DNA of 45,123 bases. It comes from Roseiarcus sp035500275 (GTDB lineage Bacteria > Pseudomonadota > Alphaproteobacteria > Rhizobiales > Beijerinckiaceae). This document shows positions 17,335 to 26,169 of this stretch, one piece after another. The notes beneath the pieces were generated by a model. The model saw only the letters and a program-made list of their open reading frames with translations. It was not told the DNA's origin and did no database searches. The translations under genes were made by a program, and so were the position numbers. The stretch is taken from positions 1 through 45,123 of the forward strand of contig DATJXI010000110.1 of assembly GCA_035500275.1 (NCBI GenBank), in the 5' to 3' direction. Positions within the stretch are counted from its first letter, which is position 1; the number at the start of each line of letters is the position of its first letter.

Positions 17335-18324
17335 TCACCGGATGCCGGCGTCGATGAGCTTGGTCAGCGCGTCGATGGTCTTCGGCGTGACCGTTCCGGC
17401 GCCCGTGTTGAGCGACAGGCCTGGCATCTTGTACTTGGCGCTCATTACGCACTGCACGACCGGCATGAAGCCCTGCAGATAGAGCAGCTGGTCGAGAGTC
17501 GCGCTGATGTAGCCGGACTTCAGCCCGTCGATCGTGGCGGGGGCGAGATCGATGCCGCCGAGGATGATCTCACCCGGCTTCTTGCCCGCCTTCTTCAGGG
17601 CCTCCGGCATGACGCCGGTCACGCTGCCGTGCTGGGTGCCGATGGCCTTCAGATTAGGATGGGACTGGATATAGGCCGCGAACGCCGGAATGCCCAGCGA
17701 GGCGTCGCTGTCGACCTCCTGGGTGATCACTTGCCGGTCGACCTTGAGGCCGGCCTTCTCGAGGGTTTCGGCGAGGCCCGTCTCCGATATGGCGCGCTCG
17801 GCCGAGCCGAACTTGCCCCAGACCACCGCCTCGTCGCCGGCCTTGAGGCCCTGGGCGAGCATCGCCTTGGCCGTCAGGGCGCCGCCCGCATAGAGGTCGA
17901 CGCCGGCGTAGCCAAAGCCCTTTGGCCCGAACTCATTCTGCAATTCGGTCAAGGGCGCGTTGCCGCTGGTGACCACAATGCCCCCGTCGACGGCCTGCTT
18001 GACCAGGTCATGGAAAGCGGCGCTGCCCGGGTGTCCCATGATCTCGATGCAGTTCGGCTTGGCGGCCACCGCCTCCTTGAACTGTGCGATCATCGTTTCG
18101 GGCGCCCATCTCGAGAACTGCGATTTGACCTCCACGCCAAGGGCTTCCGCAGCCTCCTTCGCGCCCGTCTGGCGGGCAAGCGTCGCCCCGTCCCCTGGGT
18201 TGCCGCCCATCTGCATATACATCACTAGGCCCTTGCCGATCGGATCGGCTGCGGAGGCCGGACCGGCGGTCGCAGCAACCGCGCCGACGGCCACGCAGAT
18301 CAGAAGGTGATTGGATAGACGCAT
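17335..18324 (-). CDS. Sugar ABC transporter periplasmic substrate-binding protein
   Basis: This 329-residue RbsB/FrcB-type protein (Peripla_BP_4 fold) carries a signal peptide, MRLSNHLLICVAVGAVAATAGPASAA. It captures a sugar or sugar alcohol in the periplasm and delivers it to the permease. Two Rossmann-like lobes are visible, with segments such as NCIEIMGHPGSAAFHDLVKQ, GGIVVTSGNAPL, GYAGVDLYAGG and the second-lobe GEIILGGIDLAPATIDGLKSG. The ligand cannot be fixed: residues typical of ribose or xylose binders are not obvious. It is the third gene of a leftward ATPase-permease-binding protein operon. Confidence 0.9.
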   Translation of the reverse strand: MRLSNHLLICVAVGAVAATAGPASAADPIGKGLVMYMQMGGNPGDGATLARQTGAKEAAEALGVEVKSQFSRWAPETMIAQFKEAVAAKPNCIEIMGHPGSAAFHDLVKQAVDGGIVVTSGNAPLTELQNEFGPKGFGYAGVDLYAGGALTAKAMLAQGLKAGDEAVVWGKFGSAERAISETGLAETLEKAGLKVDRQVITQEVDSDASLGIPAFAAYIQSHPNLKAIGTQHGSVTGVMPEALKKAGKKPGEIILGGIDLAPATIDGLKSGYISATLDQLLYLQGFMPVVQCVMSAKYKMPGLSLNTGAGTVTPKTIDALTKLIDAGIR

Positions 18325-18372
18325 TTTCGTTTCTCCCTGTGATTTGGGCCTGCTTCATCGGCAGACCCGTCC

Positions 18373-19431
18373 TTATTCGGAAGTACGCATACCGCCGAAT
18401 TTCCCGAACGACCCCAGTCTGACGAACAGCGCCCGCCGGCGCTGCGGTTCGTTCGCATACATGTAGAAGATGATCGCGATGAGAAAGATGAGGCCCTGCA
18501 CCGTCCGCACCCAAGCGCCGGTCAGCCCCGCCGCGACAAGCCCGGCCTCGACCATGCCGATGATGAAGCAGCCGAACACCGTTCCGATGATCGTCGCCTG
18601 GCCGCCGAAGATCGACGTGCCGCCGATCAGGACGGATGCGATCGCGGTCAAGAGATAGCCCTGACCTTGGTTGCCGAAGAAGTTCTTGTTTTCGAGCGTG
18701 AGGATGATGGCGGCGCAGGCGGCAAGAAAGCCCATGAGAGTGAAGATCTTGATCTTCTCGCGGTCAACGTCGATGCCGACGACGCGCGAGACGTCGTTGG
18801 AATCGCCGATGAACAAGGTGTGCTCGCCGAAGCGATGACGGGTGAGAACGAGCCAGAGGAAGCCGACGATAACCGCCGTCCACAGACCCTGAATGGAGAT
18901 CTGCTGGAGCCAGTCGACGCTCGAAACGCTCGCGAACGGCCGCCCGACGATCCATTGCCAGACCGAACTCTGCTCGGCGCCGCGCAGCGCGTAGGACTTG
19001 CCGCCCGACAGCACGGTCGCCATGCCGGCCCAGAAAAACTGGGTCGCGAGCGTCGTCATGAAAGACGGAATTCCGATTTTTGCGATGATGAGGCCATTGA
19101 TGAATCCGACCATGATTCCCGACGCCAGACCCGCGATAACCGCGAGCCAGCCCAGTTCGTATTCCTTGAACAGAACCGCGAAGACGAAGCCGGAAAAGGC
19201 GATGATCGAGGGAAAGCAGAGGTCGATCTCGCCGGCCCCGATCACGAAGGTAAGGCCGGTCGCGAGAAGGATCAGGGGCGGCAGGGTTGAAAGAAACGTG
19301 GTATAGATGTAGGGTGCGAGGAAGACCTCCGGCGCCCGATACATGAAGAGTGCGAGCAAAAGGACGAAGACGATGATGATCGGCAACGCCTCGAAGCGCT
19401 GGAGGATCGACGCGCCGGAACGCTGAACCAT
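18373..19431 (-). CDS. Sugar ABC transporter permease (RbsC/FrcC family)
   Basis: This 352-residue inner-membrane permease of the BPD_transp_2 family has about 8-10 TM helices. Diagnostic segments are LILLATGLTFVIGAGEIDLCFPSIIAFSGFVFAVL (abridged) near residues 50-85, with the GEIDL motif that replaces the usual GGIDLS. Others are GFINGLIIAKIGIPSFMTTL with the coupling-helix G-x-P-x-F-x-x-T-L, and IASVLIGGTSIFGGQATIIGTVFG near 260-285. It forms a homodimeric channel with the half-size ATPase encoded three bases upstream. Confidence 0.92.
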   Translation of the reverse strand: MVQRSGASILQRFEALPIIIVFVLLLALFMYRAPEVFLAPYIYTTFLSTLPPLILLATGLTFVIGAGEIDLCFPSIIAFSGFVFAVLFKEYELGWLAVIAGLASGIMVGFINGLIIAKIGIPSFMTTLATQFFWAGMATVLSGGKSYALRGAEQSSVWQWIVGRPFASVSSVDWLQQISIQGLWTAVIVGFLWLVLTRHRFGEHTLFIGDSNDVSRVVGIDVDREKIKIFTLMGFLAACAAIILTLENKNFFGNQGQGYLLTAIASVLIGGTSIFGGQATIIGTVFGCFIIGMVEAGLVAAGLTGAWVRTVQGLIFLIAIIFYMYANEPQRRRALFVRLGSFGKFGGMRTSE

Positions 19432-19434
19432 CGC

Positions 19435-20208
19435 CTAGCCCTTTCGCTGCAAGGCGATGAGGTATTCCGTGAGCTCCGCCACCGTCATGTCCTTGGGTTC
19501 GATCTCCGAAACCACGCGTCCCCGGTCGAGCACGACAAGCCGGTCGGCGACCTCGTGCACATGCGCGAGATTATGTTCGATGTAGATGCAGGCGCGCCCG
19601 GACTCCTTGATCCGGCGCACGAAGTCGACGACCTTGCGCACCTCGGCTACGCCGAGCGCCGCCGTCGGCTCGTCGAGCACGATGAGGTCGGCGTTGTAGT
19701 GCATCGCCCGTCCGATCGCGATGCCCTGCCGCTCGCCGCCCGAGAGATTGGCGACGGTCGAGTCGACGGTGATGCCGACCCCGCGGAAGCCGATGACGTC
19801 GAGCAGAATTTCTTGGGCGATCTGTTTCTCGCTCTTGATGTCGATGAAGCCGAAGCGATTGGCGATCTGGCGGCCGACGAAGAAGTTGCGCCATAGCGGC
19901 TGTTTCTCGGCAAGCGACTTGTCCTGATAGACGGTCTCGATCGACAGTTCATGCGCCGTGCGCACCGAATATTCGCTCGCCTGGATCTCGCGGTCGCGAA
20001 TGAAGATCTTGCCCGAACTCGGCGCGAGGACGCCGGTCATCACCTTGATGAGCGTAGACTTGCCCGCGCCGTTGTCCCCGATGAGGCCGACGGTCTCATT
20101 GCGCCCGATAGTCAGATTGATGTCGCGCAGCGCGTGAACGGCGCCGAAGAATTTCTGGACGCCTTCGAGGCGCACGATCGAGGCGAAATCGGCCTGCGCC
20201 GGCGCCAT
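19435..20208 (-). CDS. Sugar ABC transporter ATP-binding protein, single-domain (FrcA-like)
   Basis: The start at ATG 20208 follows a strong GGGAGGAAG ribosome-binding site, giving 257 residues. It has Walker A GDNGAGKST (about 39-47), signature LSGGERQG (about 138-145), Walker B LIVLDEPTAAL and the switch His in IEHNLAHVHEVADR. RbsA-type sugar importers usually carry two fused nucleotide-binding domains (about 500 residues). This one has a single domain, like FrcA of the rhizobial fructose importer FrcBCA. It is the first gene of the operon; a candidate operator lies at 20274-20286. Whether the substrate is fructose is not shown. Confidence 0.92.
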   Translation of the reverse strand: MAPAQADFASIVRLEGVQKFFGAVHALRDINLTIGRNETVGLIGDNGAGKSTLIKVMTGVLAPSSGKIFIRDREIQASEYSVRTAHELSIETVYQDKSLAEKQPLWRNFFVGRQIANRFGFIDIKSEKQIAQEILLDVIGFRGVGITVDSTVANLSGGERQGIAIGRAMHYNADLIVLDEPTAALGVAEVRKVVDFVRRIKESGRACIYIEHNLAHVHEVADRLVVLDRGRVVSEIEPKDMTVAELTEYLIALQRKG

Positions 20209-20273
20209 TGTCTGCTTCCTCCCGCGTATCCGCCGGCGAAGCTTCCTTCTCAGGCGGCTTCGGAGGCATGTCA

Positions 20274-20286
20274 ATTATCATACAAT
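20274..20286 (-). promoter_or_regulatory. Candidate GntR-type operator upstream of the ABC operon
   Basis: ATTATCATACAAT (minus strand ATTGTATGATAAT) is an AT-rich near-palindrome in otherwise GC-rich DNA, about 65 bp upstream of the ATPase start codon. It fits the TnGTnnnAnnA style of FCD/GntR operators with one mismatch. It is flanked by TCAAT and ATTGA half-sites. No regulator gene is adjacent. Confidence 0.35.
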
Positions 20287-20327
20287 AATATTGATGGCCA
20301 AGCCGGGTCAACGTCCCGCGCTTGAGG

Positions 20328-20981
20328 TTAGGCGAGGCGCTTCACCAAGCGCGTCATGAAAGCGGTGGCGAAGAGCGGCGTCAAGAAGTTCAAAAGCGGC
20401 ACGGCAACGAAAGCCGAGACGATGAGGCCCGCGACATAGACCGGCCCTGCGTTCCTGCGCCGCAAATTCACGGCGTCCTGGCGAGGCATGTGACGCATTG
20501 CCGCAAGCTCGAAATATTCCCGGCCCAGAAGGTATCCGTTGACGAGAAAGAAGGCCGGAACGCCGAGCCCCGCGAGGAGCGTCAGCGCCAGGACCACGAC
20601 GTTAGCCAGGATCGAGAGGATTGCGAAGCGCAGGCCCATGGCGATGGAAGGCCCAAGCCGGACGGGACTGCCCGGCGGCCCCATCGGGTCGATCTCGCGT
20701 TCGACGAGCGCCGCGACATCGTCAAGGAAGAAGCCCGCGACCAGCGAGACCGTCGGCGCCGCGAGGAGGATCATGCCGGCGATGATTCCAAGCGCAAGCA
20801 GGACGGAGGCGACGGCTGCGAGCCAAGCCGGCCCGACGTGGAGGAACGACAGCGCCAGCCGGTCGAGCACGAGGCCGAGCGCGACGAGCACCACCCCGGT
20901 CAAGCCGGCCGACTTCCACATAACCGCGCGGAAGGGCGGCGAAAAGATCTCGGCGAATGAAGCGAGAGCGTCGTCGAGCAT
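20328..20981 (-). CDS. EI24/CysZ-like membrane protein
   Basis: This 217-residue protein of the EI24 domain family, often annotated as a sulfate transporter CysZ homologue, has four or more hydrophobic segments (about 26-44, 54-82, 120-148, 183-205). It also has the family segment NGYLLGREYFELAAMRHMPRQDAVNLRRRN (shortened: GREYFELAAMRH, RRRN). True CysZ mediates sulfate uptake. Many alphaproteobacterial EI24 proteins are unlinked to sulfur genes, and here the gene follows a glycosyltransferase by 19 bp at the end of a leftward operon. A sulfate role is therefore doubtful. Confidence 0.85.
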   Translation of the reverse strand: MLDDALASFAEIFSPPFRAVMWKSAGLTGVVLVALGLVLDRLALSFLHVGPAWLAAVASVLLALGIIAGMILLAAPTVSLVAGFFLDDVAALVEREIDPMGPPGSPVRLGPSIAMGLRFAILSILANVVVLALTLLAGLGVPAFFLVNGYLLGREYFELAAMRHMPRQDAVNLRRRNAGPVYVAGLIVSAFVAVPLLNFLTPLFATAFMTRLVKRLA

Positions 20982-21000
20982 CGTGGAAAACGCTTGCTCG

Positions 21001-22158
21001 TCAGTTTCGCCGCCGCGGACGCCAAATCAGATTGGTGCTGACGGCGTAATTCCAGACAACGCTGAGCAGCGCGCCGGCCAGCCCCGCCACCCACCAGGTC
21101 TGATGGGAGCGATAGAGGAAGGAGGCGATATCGATGTTGGCGAGCGCGCCGACGCTGCAGCCGAGCCCGAATACGACAAAGCCTTTGAGCTTGGCCGAGC
21201 CTCGATAGCGGTGGGTGCGGTATGTGATCTCGTTGTTGAGGATGAAATTGCTCGCCATGGCGACCAACGTCGCGACGAATTGACCAGCGCTGAAATCGGA
21301 TGGACCAAGAAAGTATCGGAAGGCGGTGAGCGCAGCGATATGGACGACAAGGCCGATCGCGCCGACCATCGCGAAAAGGACGAAGCGGATCGGCAACAGG
21401 CCGCCGCTCAGGTGGTGGATGACCAGGCCGAGGAAATCGAGCGCGACGAGCGGGGTCAGCTTCGATTCCCCCGCAATCCGCTTGCGGAACGTGTAGGGGA
21501 CCTCGACGATCTTGAGCTGGCCGTCCGCCGAGAGGATGACGTCGACCAGGATCTTGAAGCCGTCGGTCGCAAGCCTCGGCGCGAGCTCTCCGACGATGTC
21601 GCGGCGGATCATGAAGAAGCCGCTCATCGGGTCGGTTACCTCGGCGCCGGCCACGCGGCCGAAGAACCAGCCGCCGAGGTCGCTGAGCCTGCGCCGTGCG
21701 GGGGAAAGGCCGCCCTTGCCGGCCGCGCCGATGCGGGTGCCGATGGCGAGATTGCCCTCTCCCGCCGCGAGCAGACCGTACATCTTGGGCAGGATCCGCT
21801 CGTCATGCTGAAGATCGCCGTCGATGACGGCGACGAAATCGGCGCTCGAGGCCATCCAGCCCTCGACGACCGCCCCCGCGAGGCCGGAGCGATTGACACG
21901 CCGGATGCAGCGCATGCAGCGGTCCTCGGCGGCGATGCTGAAGGCGACGTCGAAAGTGCCGTCCGGAGAGTCGTCGTCGACGACGATCATCTCCCACGGC
22001 AGGCCAGCGAGCGCGCCCTTCATGCGCTCGAACAGGATGGGGACATTCGCGCGCTCGCGAAAGGTCGGCACGACCACCGAGAGGGTCGGCGCCGCCGCCC
22101 GGGCCGCTTTCGCCTTGGGGGCCCCCAAAGTCGCGATGCCTATCTCGTCCAACGTCAA
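21001..22158 (-). CDS. GT2 dolichol-phosphate mannosyltransferase-like enzyme fused to a GtrA membrane domain
   Basis: This 385-residue fusion has a GT2 domain (about 25-250) with LSVVVPTFRERANVPIL, the DDDSPDGT nucleotide-sugar site and the IDGDLQHDE metal-binding DxD-type motif. A GtrA-like domain (about 265-375) follows, with four TM helices (FVLFAMVGAIGLVVHIAAL, NFILNNEITYR). The enzyme class moves a sugar from UDP- or GDP-sugar to polyprenyl phosphate, and the GtrA part probably anchors it or helps flip the product. The GT39 gene next door would use such a polyprenyl-P-sugar as donor. The start is TTG 22158, three bases after the GT39 stop. Confidence 0.92.
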   Translation of the reverse strand: MTLDEIGIATLGAPKAKAARAAAPTLSVVVPTFRERANVPILFERMKGALAGLPWEMIVVDDDSPDGTFDVAFSIAAEDRCMRCIRRVNRSGLAGAVVEGWMASSADFVAVIDGDLQHDERILPKMYGLLAAGEGNLAIGTRIGAAGKGGLSPARRRLSDLGGWFFGRVAGAEVTDPMSGFFMIRRDIVGELAPRLATDGFKILVDVILSADGQLKIVEVPYTFRKRIAGESKLTPLVALDFLGLVIHHLSGGLLPIRFVLFAMVGAIGLVVHIAALTAFRYFLGPSDFSAGQFVATLVAMASNFILNNEITYRTHRYRGSAKLKGFVVFGLGCSVGALANIDIASFLYRSHQTWWVAGLAGALLSVVWNYAVSTNLIWRPRRRN

Positions 22159-22161
22159 TTG

Positions 22162-23691
22162 TTACCTGCGAGGGCCAGGGTAGGGCATTGGAAGCTCGCG
22201 CTTCAAGCCTATCGCGGGGATGAGCGCAAGCTCGATCTCAGGATATCCGTTCCGGGTGAGCGAAACCTTGCTTGGGGCCCCCAGCGAATGAAAAAGGGGC
22301 GCGGCGAGCGCCCGAGCGATCGCGACATCGGCTGACCCGACGACAATAACGCCGTCGCGTCCCAGAACGTTCGCTTTGCCTTCCACGAACGCCCAGCCGC
22401 GTGGATCGTCCGAGATGACGAAGACGGGGACGCTTGGCCCGAGGGCGATGGCGACCTTACCGGCGTCGGACCATTTGGTTGCGAGGACGAAGGCTGGCGG
22501 AGGATTGAGCAGCGGTGCCTTTCGCAAGCCGTCCCAGGAGAACACCTCGAGCGTTGGGTCAGGGATGGCGCTCGCCGACGGAATGAGTCGCAGCGGCCAG
22601 CCCGTCCGGGCCTGAACCCCGACAACCGCCACGACGGCGGCGAGAGAGCCGGCCGAGACAAGCCCCCAAGCGCGGAGCGTCTGGCGCGAGAGCGCCCTTT
22701 CCTTTACCCAGGAGCCGAGGAGGGGAAAGGCGAACAGCCAGCCGGGCATCGTCCATTGCGGCAGGCCGCGCCCGCCCCAGAAGGGCGTCAGCGTAAAGAC
22801 GACGATCGGCGGCAGCGCCAGGCACAGGAGAAAGAGCCAGCGCTCGTTGCGCCGCACGCGGCGGAAGCCCGCGAACTGTCCGGCGACGAGCGCCGCGAAC
22901 AGCCAGGGGAAGAGATAAACGGCCTCCCCAAACGCCATCTGGAGCCCCTGGACCGGTCGGAAGGCGGCGGGCGCGCCGCGCGCGCCCTGAAAGGCGAACG
23001 AGACCCAACCATGCTTGGCGTTCCAGACGAGCACCGGCGCGACCATCGCCGCCGCGAGCGCCGCGGCGACATAAGGGACCGGATGCCTGAGCCAACGGCG
23101 CTGCCGCGGCGCGAGCGCCAGGAACGCGCCGAGCCCGGCGACGGTCAGCGCGGCGCTGTATTTCGACAAGCCCGCGACGCCAAAACCGATGCCGGCCAGA
23201 AGCCACAGGCGCCAGGTTCGTCCGTCCGTTTCTTCAAAGAAGAGCCGCGCGAGCGCCAAAGCCGCGAGGGCGAGGCCGAAAAGGAGCGGGCCGTCGGGCA
23301 GGATCCAGGTCCCGGCCGAGGCGAAGAAGAACGGCGCGACGTTGAGCGAGAAGAGCGCGACAATTGCCGCGTGCGGCCCGAACAGTTCCCGCGTCAGCCT
23401 GTAGTTGAGCCAGCCGGTCGCGGCAAATAGCGCGATGAACGGCAGGCGCGCCCCAACCCCCGCGCCAAAAGCTTGCGCCGCGAAATGCGCAATCCATTGA
23501 TGAAGCGGCGGGTGGTCGAAATAGGATAGGCTCAGCGTTCGTGAAATCGCGAGCGTGTAGCCCTCGTCCACCCCAGGCCCGAGCACAAACGCGAAGACAA
23601 GCCGCGCGGCGAGAAACGCCGCGAGGATGGTAAGCGCCTGCCGATCAGCCGCCTCGATCGGCAGCGGCCCCGCCGCCTCCGAGTTCGACAT
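22162..23691 (-). CDS. Family 39 (ArnT/PMT-type) glycosyltransferase
   Basis: This 509-residue integral membrane transferase of the PMT_2 family has about 11-12 TM helices in the first 360 residues and a C-terminal periplasmic domain. The first periplasmic loop carries the family's acidic pair (LGPGVDEGYTLAISR, about 37-51) and YFDHPPLHQW. These enzymes transfer a sugar from polyprenyl-phosphate-sugar to lipid A, protein or another periplasmic acceptor. The GT2-GtrA gene immediately downstream would supply that donor. The upstream lipase-like gene is two bases away, so all are in one operon. Confidence 0.9.
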   Translation of the reverse strand: MSNSEAAGPLPIEAADRQALTILAAFLAARLVFAFVLGPGVDEGYTLAISRTLSLSYFDHPPLHQWIAHFAAQAFGAGVGARLPFIALFAATGWLNYRLTRELFGPHAAIVALFSLNVAPFFFASAGTWILPDGPLLFGLALAALALARLFFEETDGRTWRLWLLAGIGFGVAGLSKYSAALTVAGLGAFLALAPRQRRWLRHPVPYVAAALAAAMVAPVLVWNAKHGWVSFAFQGARGAPAAFRPVQGLQMAFGEAVYLFPWLFAALVAGQFAGFRRVRRNERWLFLLCLALPPIVVFTLTPFWGGRGLPQWTMPGWLFAFPLLGSWVKERALSRQTLRAWGLVSAGSLAAVVAVVGVQARTGWPLRLIPSASAIPDPTLEVFSWDGLRKAPLLNPPPAFVLATKWSDAGKVAIALGPSVPVFVISDDPRGWAFVEGKANVLGRDGVIVVGSADVAIARALAAPLFHSLGAPSKVSLTRNGYPEIELALIPAIGLKRELPMPYPGPRR

Positions 23692-23693
23692 CG

Positions 23694-24662
23694 TCAGGGG
23701 GCGCGGCGGCTTTCGGGCGCGGATAGATTGGCCCGAGTCAAGAATTCGTCCAACGCGGCCCAGAACTGGTTCCGGAAGACGTCGCGCTCAATCATTATTT
23801 CGTGCTCGGCGCCCTCGATGATGATGATTCGGCCGGCGCGCAGCCGCGAGGCGAATCGCTCGGCTGCGCGGGCGTCGGTCACCCGATCCGCTCCTGACGC
23901 GATGACCAGTGTCGGCGTCTCGATTCGCCGCGGGAAGTTCGGCTCGTCGAACCGGCGCATGGCGCGCAACGCGGCGTTCGCCCAACCGACGGTCGGTCCT
24001 CCCAAGGTGAGGTTAGGGGCCGCGGCGACGAGCTTGGCGACTCGCGCGAATCGGGCCGGGTCGGAGGTGAGCGCGTTTCTCTCGAATGGCTTCGCCCATA
24101 GGGCGCCGGAGCCCTCGCCAGGAGCAAAGGCGCCGCCAAGCCCCAAAGCGTCCAATACCTCGAGGGCATAGCGGACCCAGCCGTGGTGATTGAGGCCTTT
24201 CGCCGCAATCATCGGCGAGCTGAGAACAAGCCGGCCGAAGGGGCATCGGCCGGCTTCCGCCGCCATCAGCAGGATCGCGGCGCCGAGGGAGTGGCAAAGG
24301 CCGAACCAAGGCCGGGGACAAAATGGCGCGAGGATCGAGTTCGCGAATGCGTCGAGGTCGCGAAGGTAGTGCGAGAAGTCGTCAACATGGCCTTTGCGCG
24401 CGTTGCGCAAAGGCCGGTCTGACCCTCCCTGCCCGCGCCAATCTAGGGCCGCGGCGGCGAAACCGCGTGACAGAATATCATCCACAACTTCGAAGTATTT
24501 TTCGATGAACTCGCCCCTGCCGCCGAAAATCGCCACCGTGCCGCGGGCGGCGGCCGTTGGCGCCCATCTCGCGGTGCGCAGACGAACTCCATCGACGGCT
24601 CTTATATCGGCCTCCAAGGAACCTGGGGGAACTGGGTTTTCGGCAATCGACGCCAAGCTCAT
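23694..24662 (-). CDS. PldB/monoacylglycerol lipase-like alpha/beta hydrolase
   Basis: This 322-residue serine hydrolase of the Hydrolase_4 (lysophospholipase/monoacylglycerol lipase) family has IFGGRGEFIEKYFEVVDDIL (HGxxE-like oxyanion region), LDWRGQGGSDR, the nucleophile elbow GLCHSLGAAIL with Ser (about residue 125), the acid near LVIASGADRVTD and His in EGAEHEIMIE. There is no signal peptide. It is first in the leftward operon with GT39, GT2-GtrA and EI24, and divergent from the polysaccharide-export gene. A role in lipid turnover linked to the glycan lipid is an inference. Confidence 0.9.
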   Translation of the reverse strand: MSLASIAENPVPPGSLEADIRAVDGVRLRTARWAPTAAARGTVAIFGGRGEFIEKYFEVVDDILSRGFAAAALDWRGQGGSDRPLRNARKGHVDDFSHYLRDLDAFANSILAPFCPRPWFGLCHSLGAAILLMAAEAGRCPFGRLVLSSPMIAAKGLNHHGWVRYALEVLDALGLGGAFAPGEGSGALWAKPFERNALTSDPARFARVAKLVAAAPNLTLGGPTVGWANAALRAMRRFDEPNFPRRIETPTLVIASGADRVTDARAAERFASRLRAGRIIIIEGAEHEIMIERDVFRNQFWAALDEFLTRANLSAPESRRAP

Positions 24663-24752
24663 AGGGCCTCCCTATCAGGAAAAGCCAATCGCATGAACGC
24701 CCCGAGCGTCTTGGCGTCGGTTCGCACTCTCGATAATCCTGGCGGTTGCTTG

Positions 24753-24775
24753 CCTTCCGCTGGGGTAGCGGAAGG
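24753..24775 (+). promoter_or_regulatory. Perfect 9-bp stem-loop in the 5' region of the export lipoprotein gene
   Basis: CCTTCCGCT (24753-24761), loop GGGGT, AGCGGAAGG (24767-24775) forms a strong hairpin. It contains the only good Shine-Dalgarno-like GGAAGG, directly followed by TTG 24776. It may control translation of the export gene or mark the transcript leader. No U-tract follows, so an intrinsic terminator is unlikely. Confidence 0.45.
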
Positions 24776-24799
24776 TTGGTCGAACTGATAAAGCGTCAA

Positions 24800-26005
24800 G
24801 TGAGCTGGGGCTGGGCATTGCGACGCATTCGGAAATCGGGTCTATCCATAGCCGCCCTCGCATTTCCCCTCTTGGGGATGTGCGCCTGCTCCACGCTCCC
24901 CGACTCTGGACCGAGCGCGCAGGAGATCGCCATCCAGGCGAACGCGGCCGACTACCCCCGCTACGAAGTCGTCGATATCGATCCTTTGGTGGTCGCTTCT
25001 CTGAGACACAAGGGTTGGGATAGCTTTTCGGCGCGGTTCGGAGACCGCCGGATCTCGTCGGAGCCTGTGATCGGGATCGGGGACTCCGTCACAGTGACGA
25101 TCTGGGAGGCGAGTTCGGGAGGCCTGTTCTCCGCCCCGGTGGTCACCGACCGAATCAGCGTCGGGTCGAATAGCGCCATGATCCCCGAGCAGGTCGTGGG
25201 ACGGGACGGCGGCGTCACCGTGCCCTACGCCGGCCGGATTCACGTCGCCGGCAAGACGACCAGGGCGGTTCAGACGGCGATCGAACATGCGCTCGAGGGC
25301 AAGGCGATTCAGCCGCAGGTCCTTGTCAACGTCACGCGGCCGATCAGCAACAGCGTCAGCGTCGGCGGCGAAGTGGCCAACGGAGCGCGAATTCCCTTGT
25401 CTGTAAAGGGGGACCGGCTGCTCGACGTGGTCGCGGCGGCGGGGGGCGTGCGGGCCCCGGTGAACGAAACTTTTGTCGAACTGTCGCGCGGGTCGAAAAC
25501 AACGCGCATGCCGCTTGTGACGATCATCAACAAGCCGGCGGAGAACATTTACCTGCATCCGAACGACGTTCTGACCCTGGTGCGCGACCCGCAGACGTTC
25601 CTTGCTTATGGCGCGACCGGCCGCAATGCGGAAATCCCCTTCGACGCAGATGGCATTTCGCTTGCTCAGGCCCTGGTCAAGGCGGGGGGACTTCTCGACA
25701 ATCGGTCCGACCCGCGCGGGGTGTTTGTTTTCCGCTACGAGAAGCCGTCGGTCCTGAGGTCGATTCGCCCCGAGAGCCTGTTGGCGGTGGGAAACCAACC
25801 CGTGCCGGTAGTCTATCGCCTCAACCTTATGGATGCGAACAGCCTATTCCTCGAGCAGAGCTTCCCGGTCGCCAATCGCGACCTGATGTACGTATCGAAC
25901 TCGCCCTCGACCGACGTTCAGAAGGTATTCGCCATCATCGGCGGCGGCATCGGCACGATCGGCGCCGCAGGCGGAGTCGTTTCTGCGGCTGCGACTATTC
26001 ATTAA
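24800..26005 (+). CDS. Wza/KpsD-type polysaccharide export lipoprotein
   Basis: This is an outer-membrane auxiliary protein that forms the export channel for capsule or exopolysaccharide. The start is uncertain: GTG 24800 or TTG 24818 fits best, because both give a short positively charged signal (RRIRKSGLSIAALAFPLLG) with a lipobox-like MCAC. TTG 24746 and 24776 are alternatives overlapping the hairpin. A Poly_export domain follows (IGIGDSVTVTIWEASSGGLF, then TVPYAGRIHVAGKTT). SLBB-type segments come next (VSVGGEVANGARIPL, VAAAGGV; AYGATGRNAEIPF, LAQALVKAGGL). A C-terminal amphipathic stretch ends the protein. It lies directly upstream of the PKS in the same direction. No Wzc/Wzx/Wzy is present in the window. 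Confidence 0.88.
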   Translation: MSWGWALRRIRKSGLSIAALAFPLLGMCACSTLPDSGPSAQEIAIQANAADYPRYEVVDIDPLVVASLRHKGWDSFSARFGDRRISSEPVIGIGDSVTVTIWEASSGGLFSAPVVTDRISVGSNSAMIPEQVVGRDGGVTVPYAGRIHVAGKTTRAVQTAIEHALEGKAIQPQVLVNVTRPISNSVSVGGEVANGARIPLSVKGDRLLDVVAAAGGVRAPVNETFVELSRGSKTTRMPLVTIINKPAENIYLHPNDVLTLVRDPQTFLAYGATGRNAEIPFDADGISLAQALVKAGGLLDNRSDPRGVFVFRYEKPSVLRSIRPESLLAVGNQPVPVVYRLNLMDANSLFLEQSFPVANRDLMYVSNSPSTDVQKVFAIIGGGIGTIGAAGGVVSAAATIH

Positions 26006-26169
26006 CACTGGGGAAGAATGGGCCCGTAAGAAAATCCCGATCGAGTTCCGAAAACGGAGTTCCACACTCTTTGGACGCAGTAGCGTGAGTTTTTCCATTC
26101 GCAAAGGGCTTAGGGCCTCGGCGGCGTTTTTTCGGTCTACGCGCTGCGGCTCTTAGGTCAGAGGCAACT

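Noticed and set aside
20539..22335. 598-codon plus-strand frame across EI24 and GT2-GtrA
   Set aside because: It is antisense to two recognisable genes with motifs intact, and has no motif of its own.
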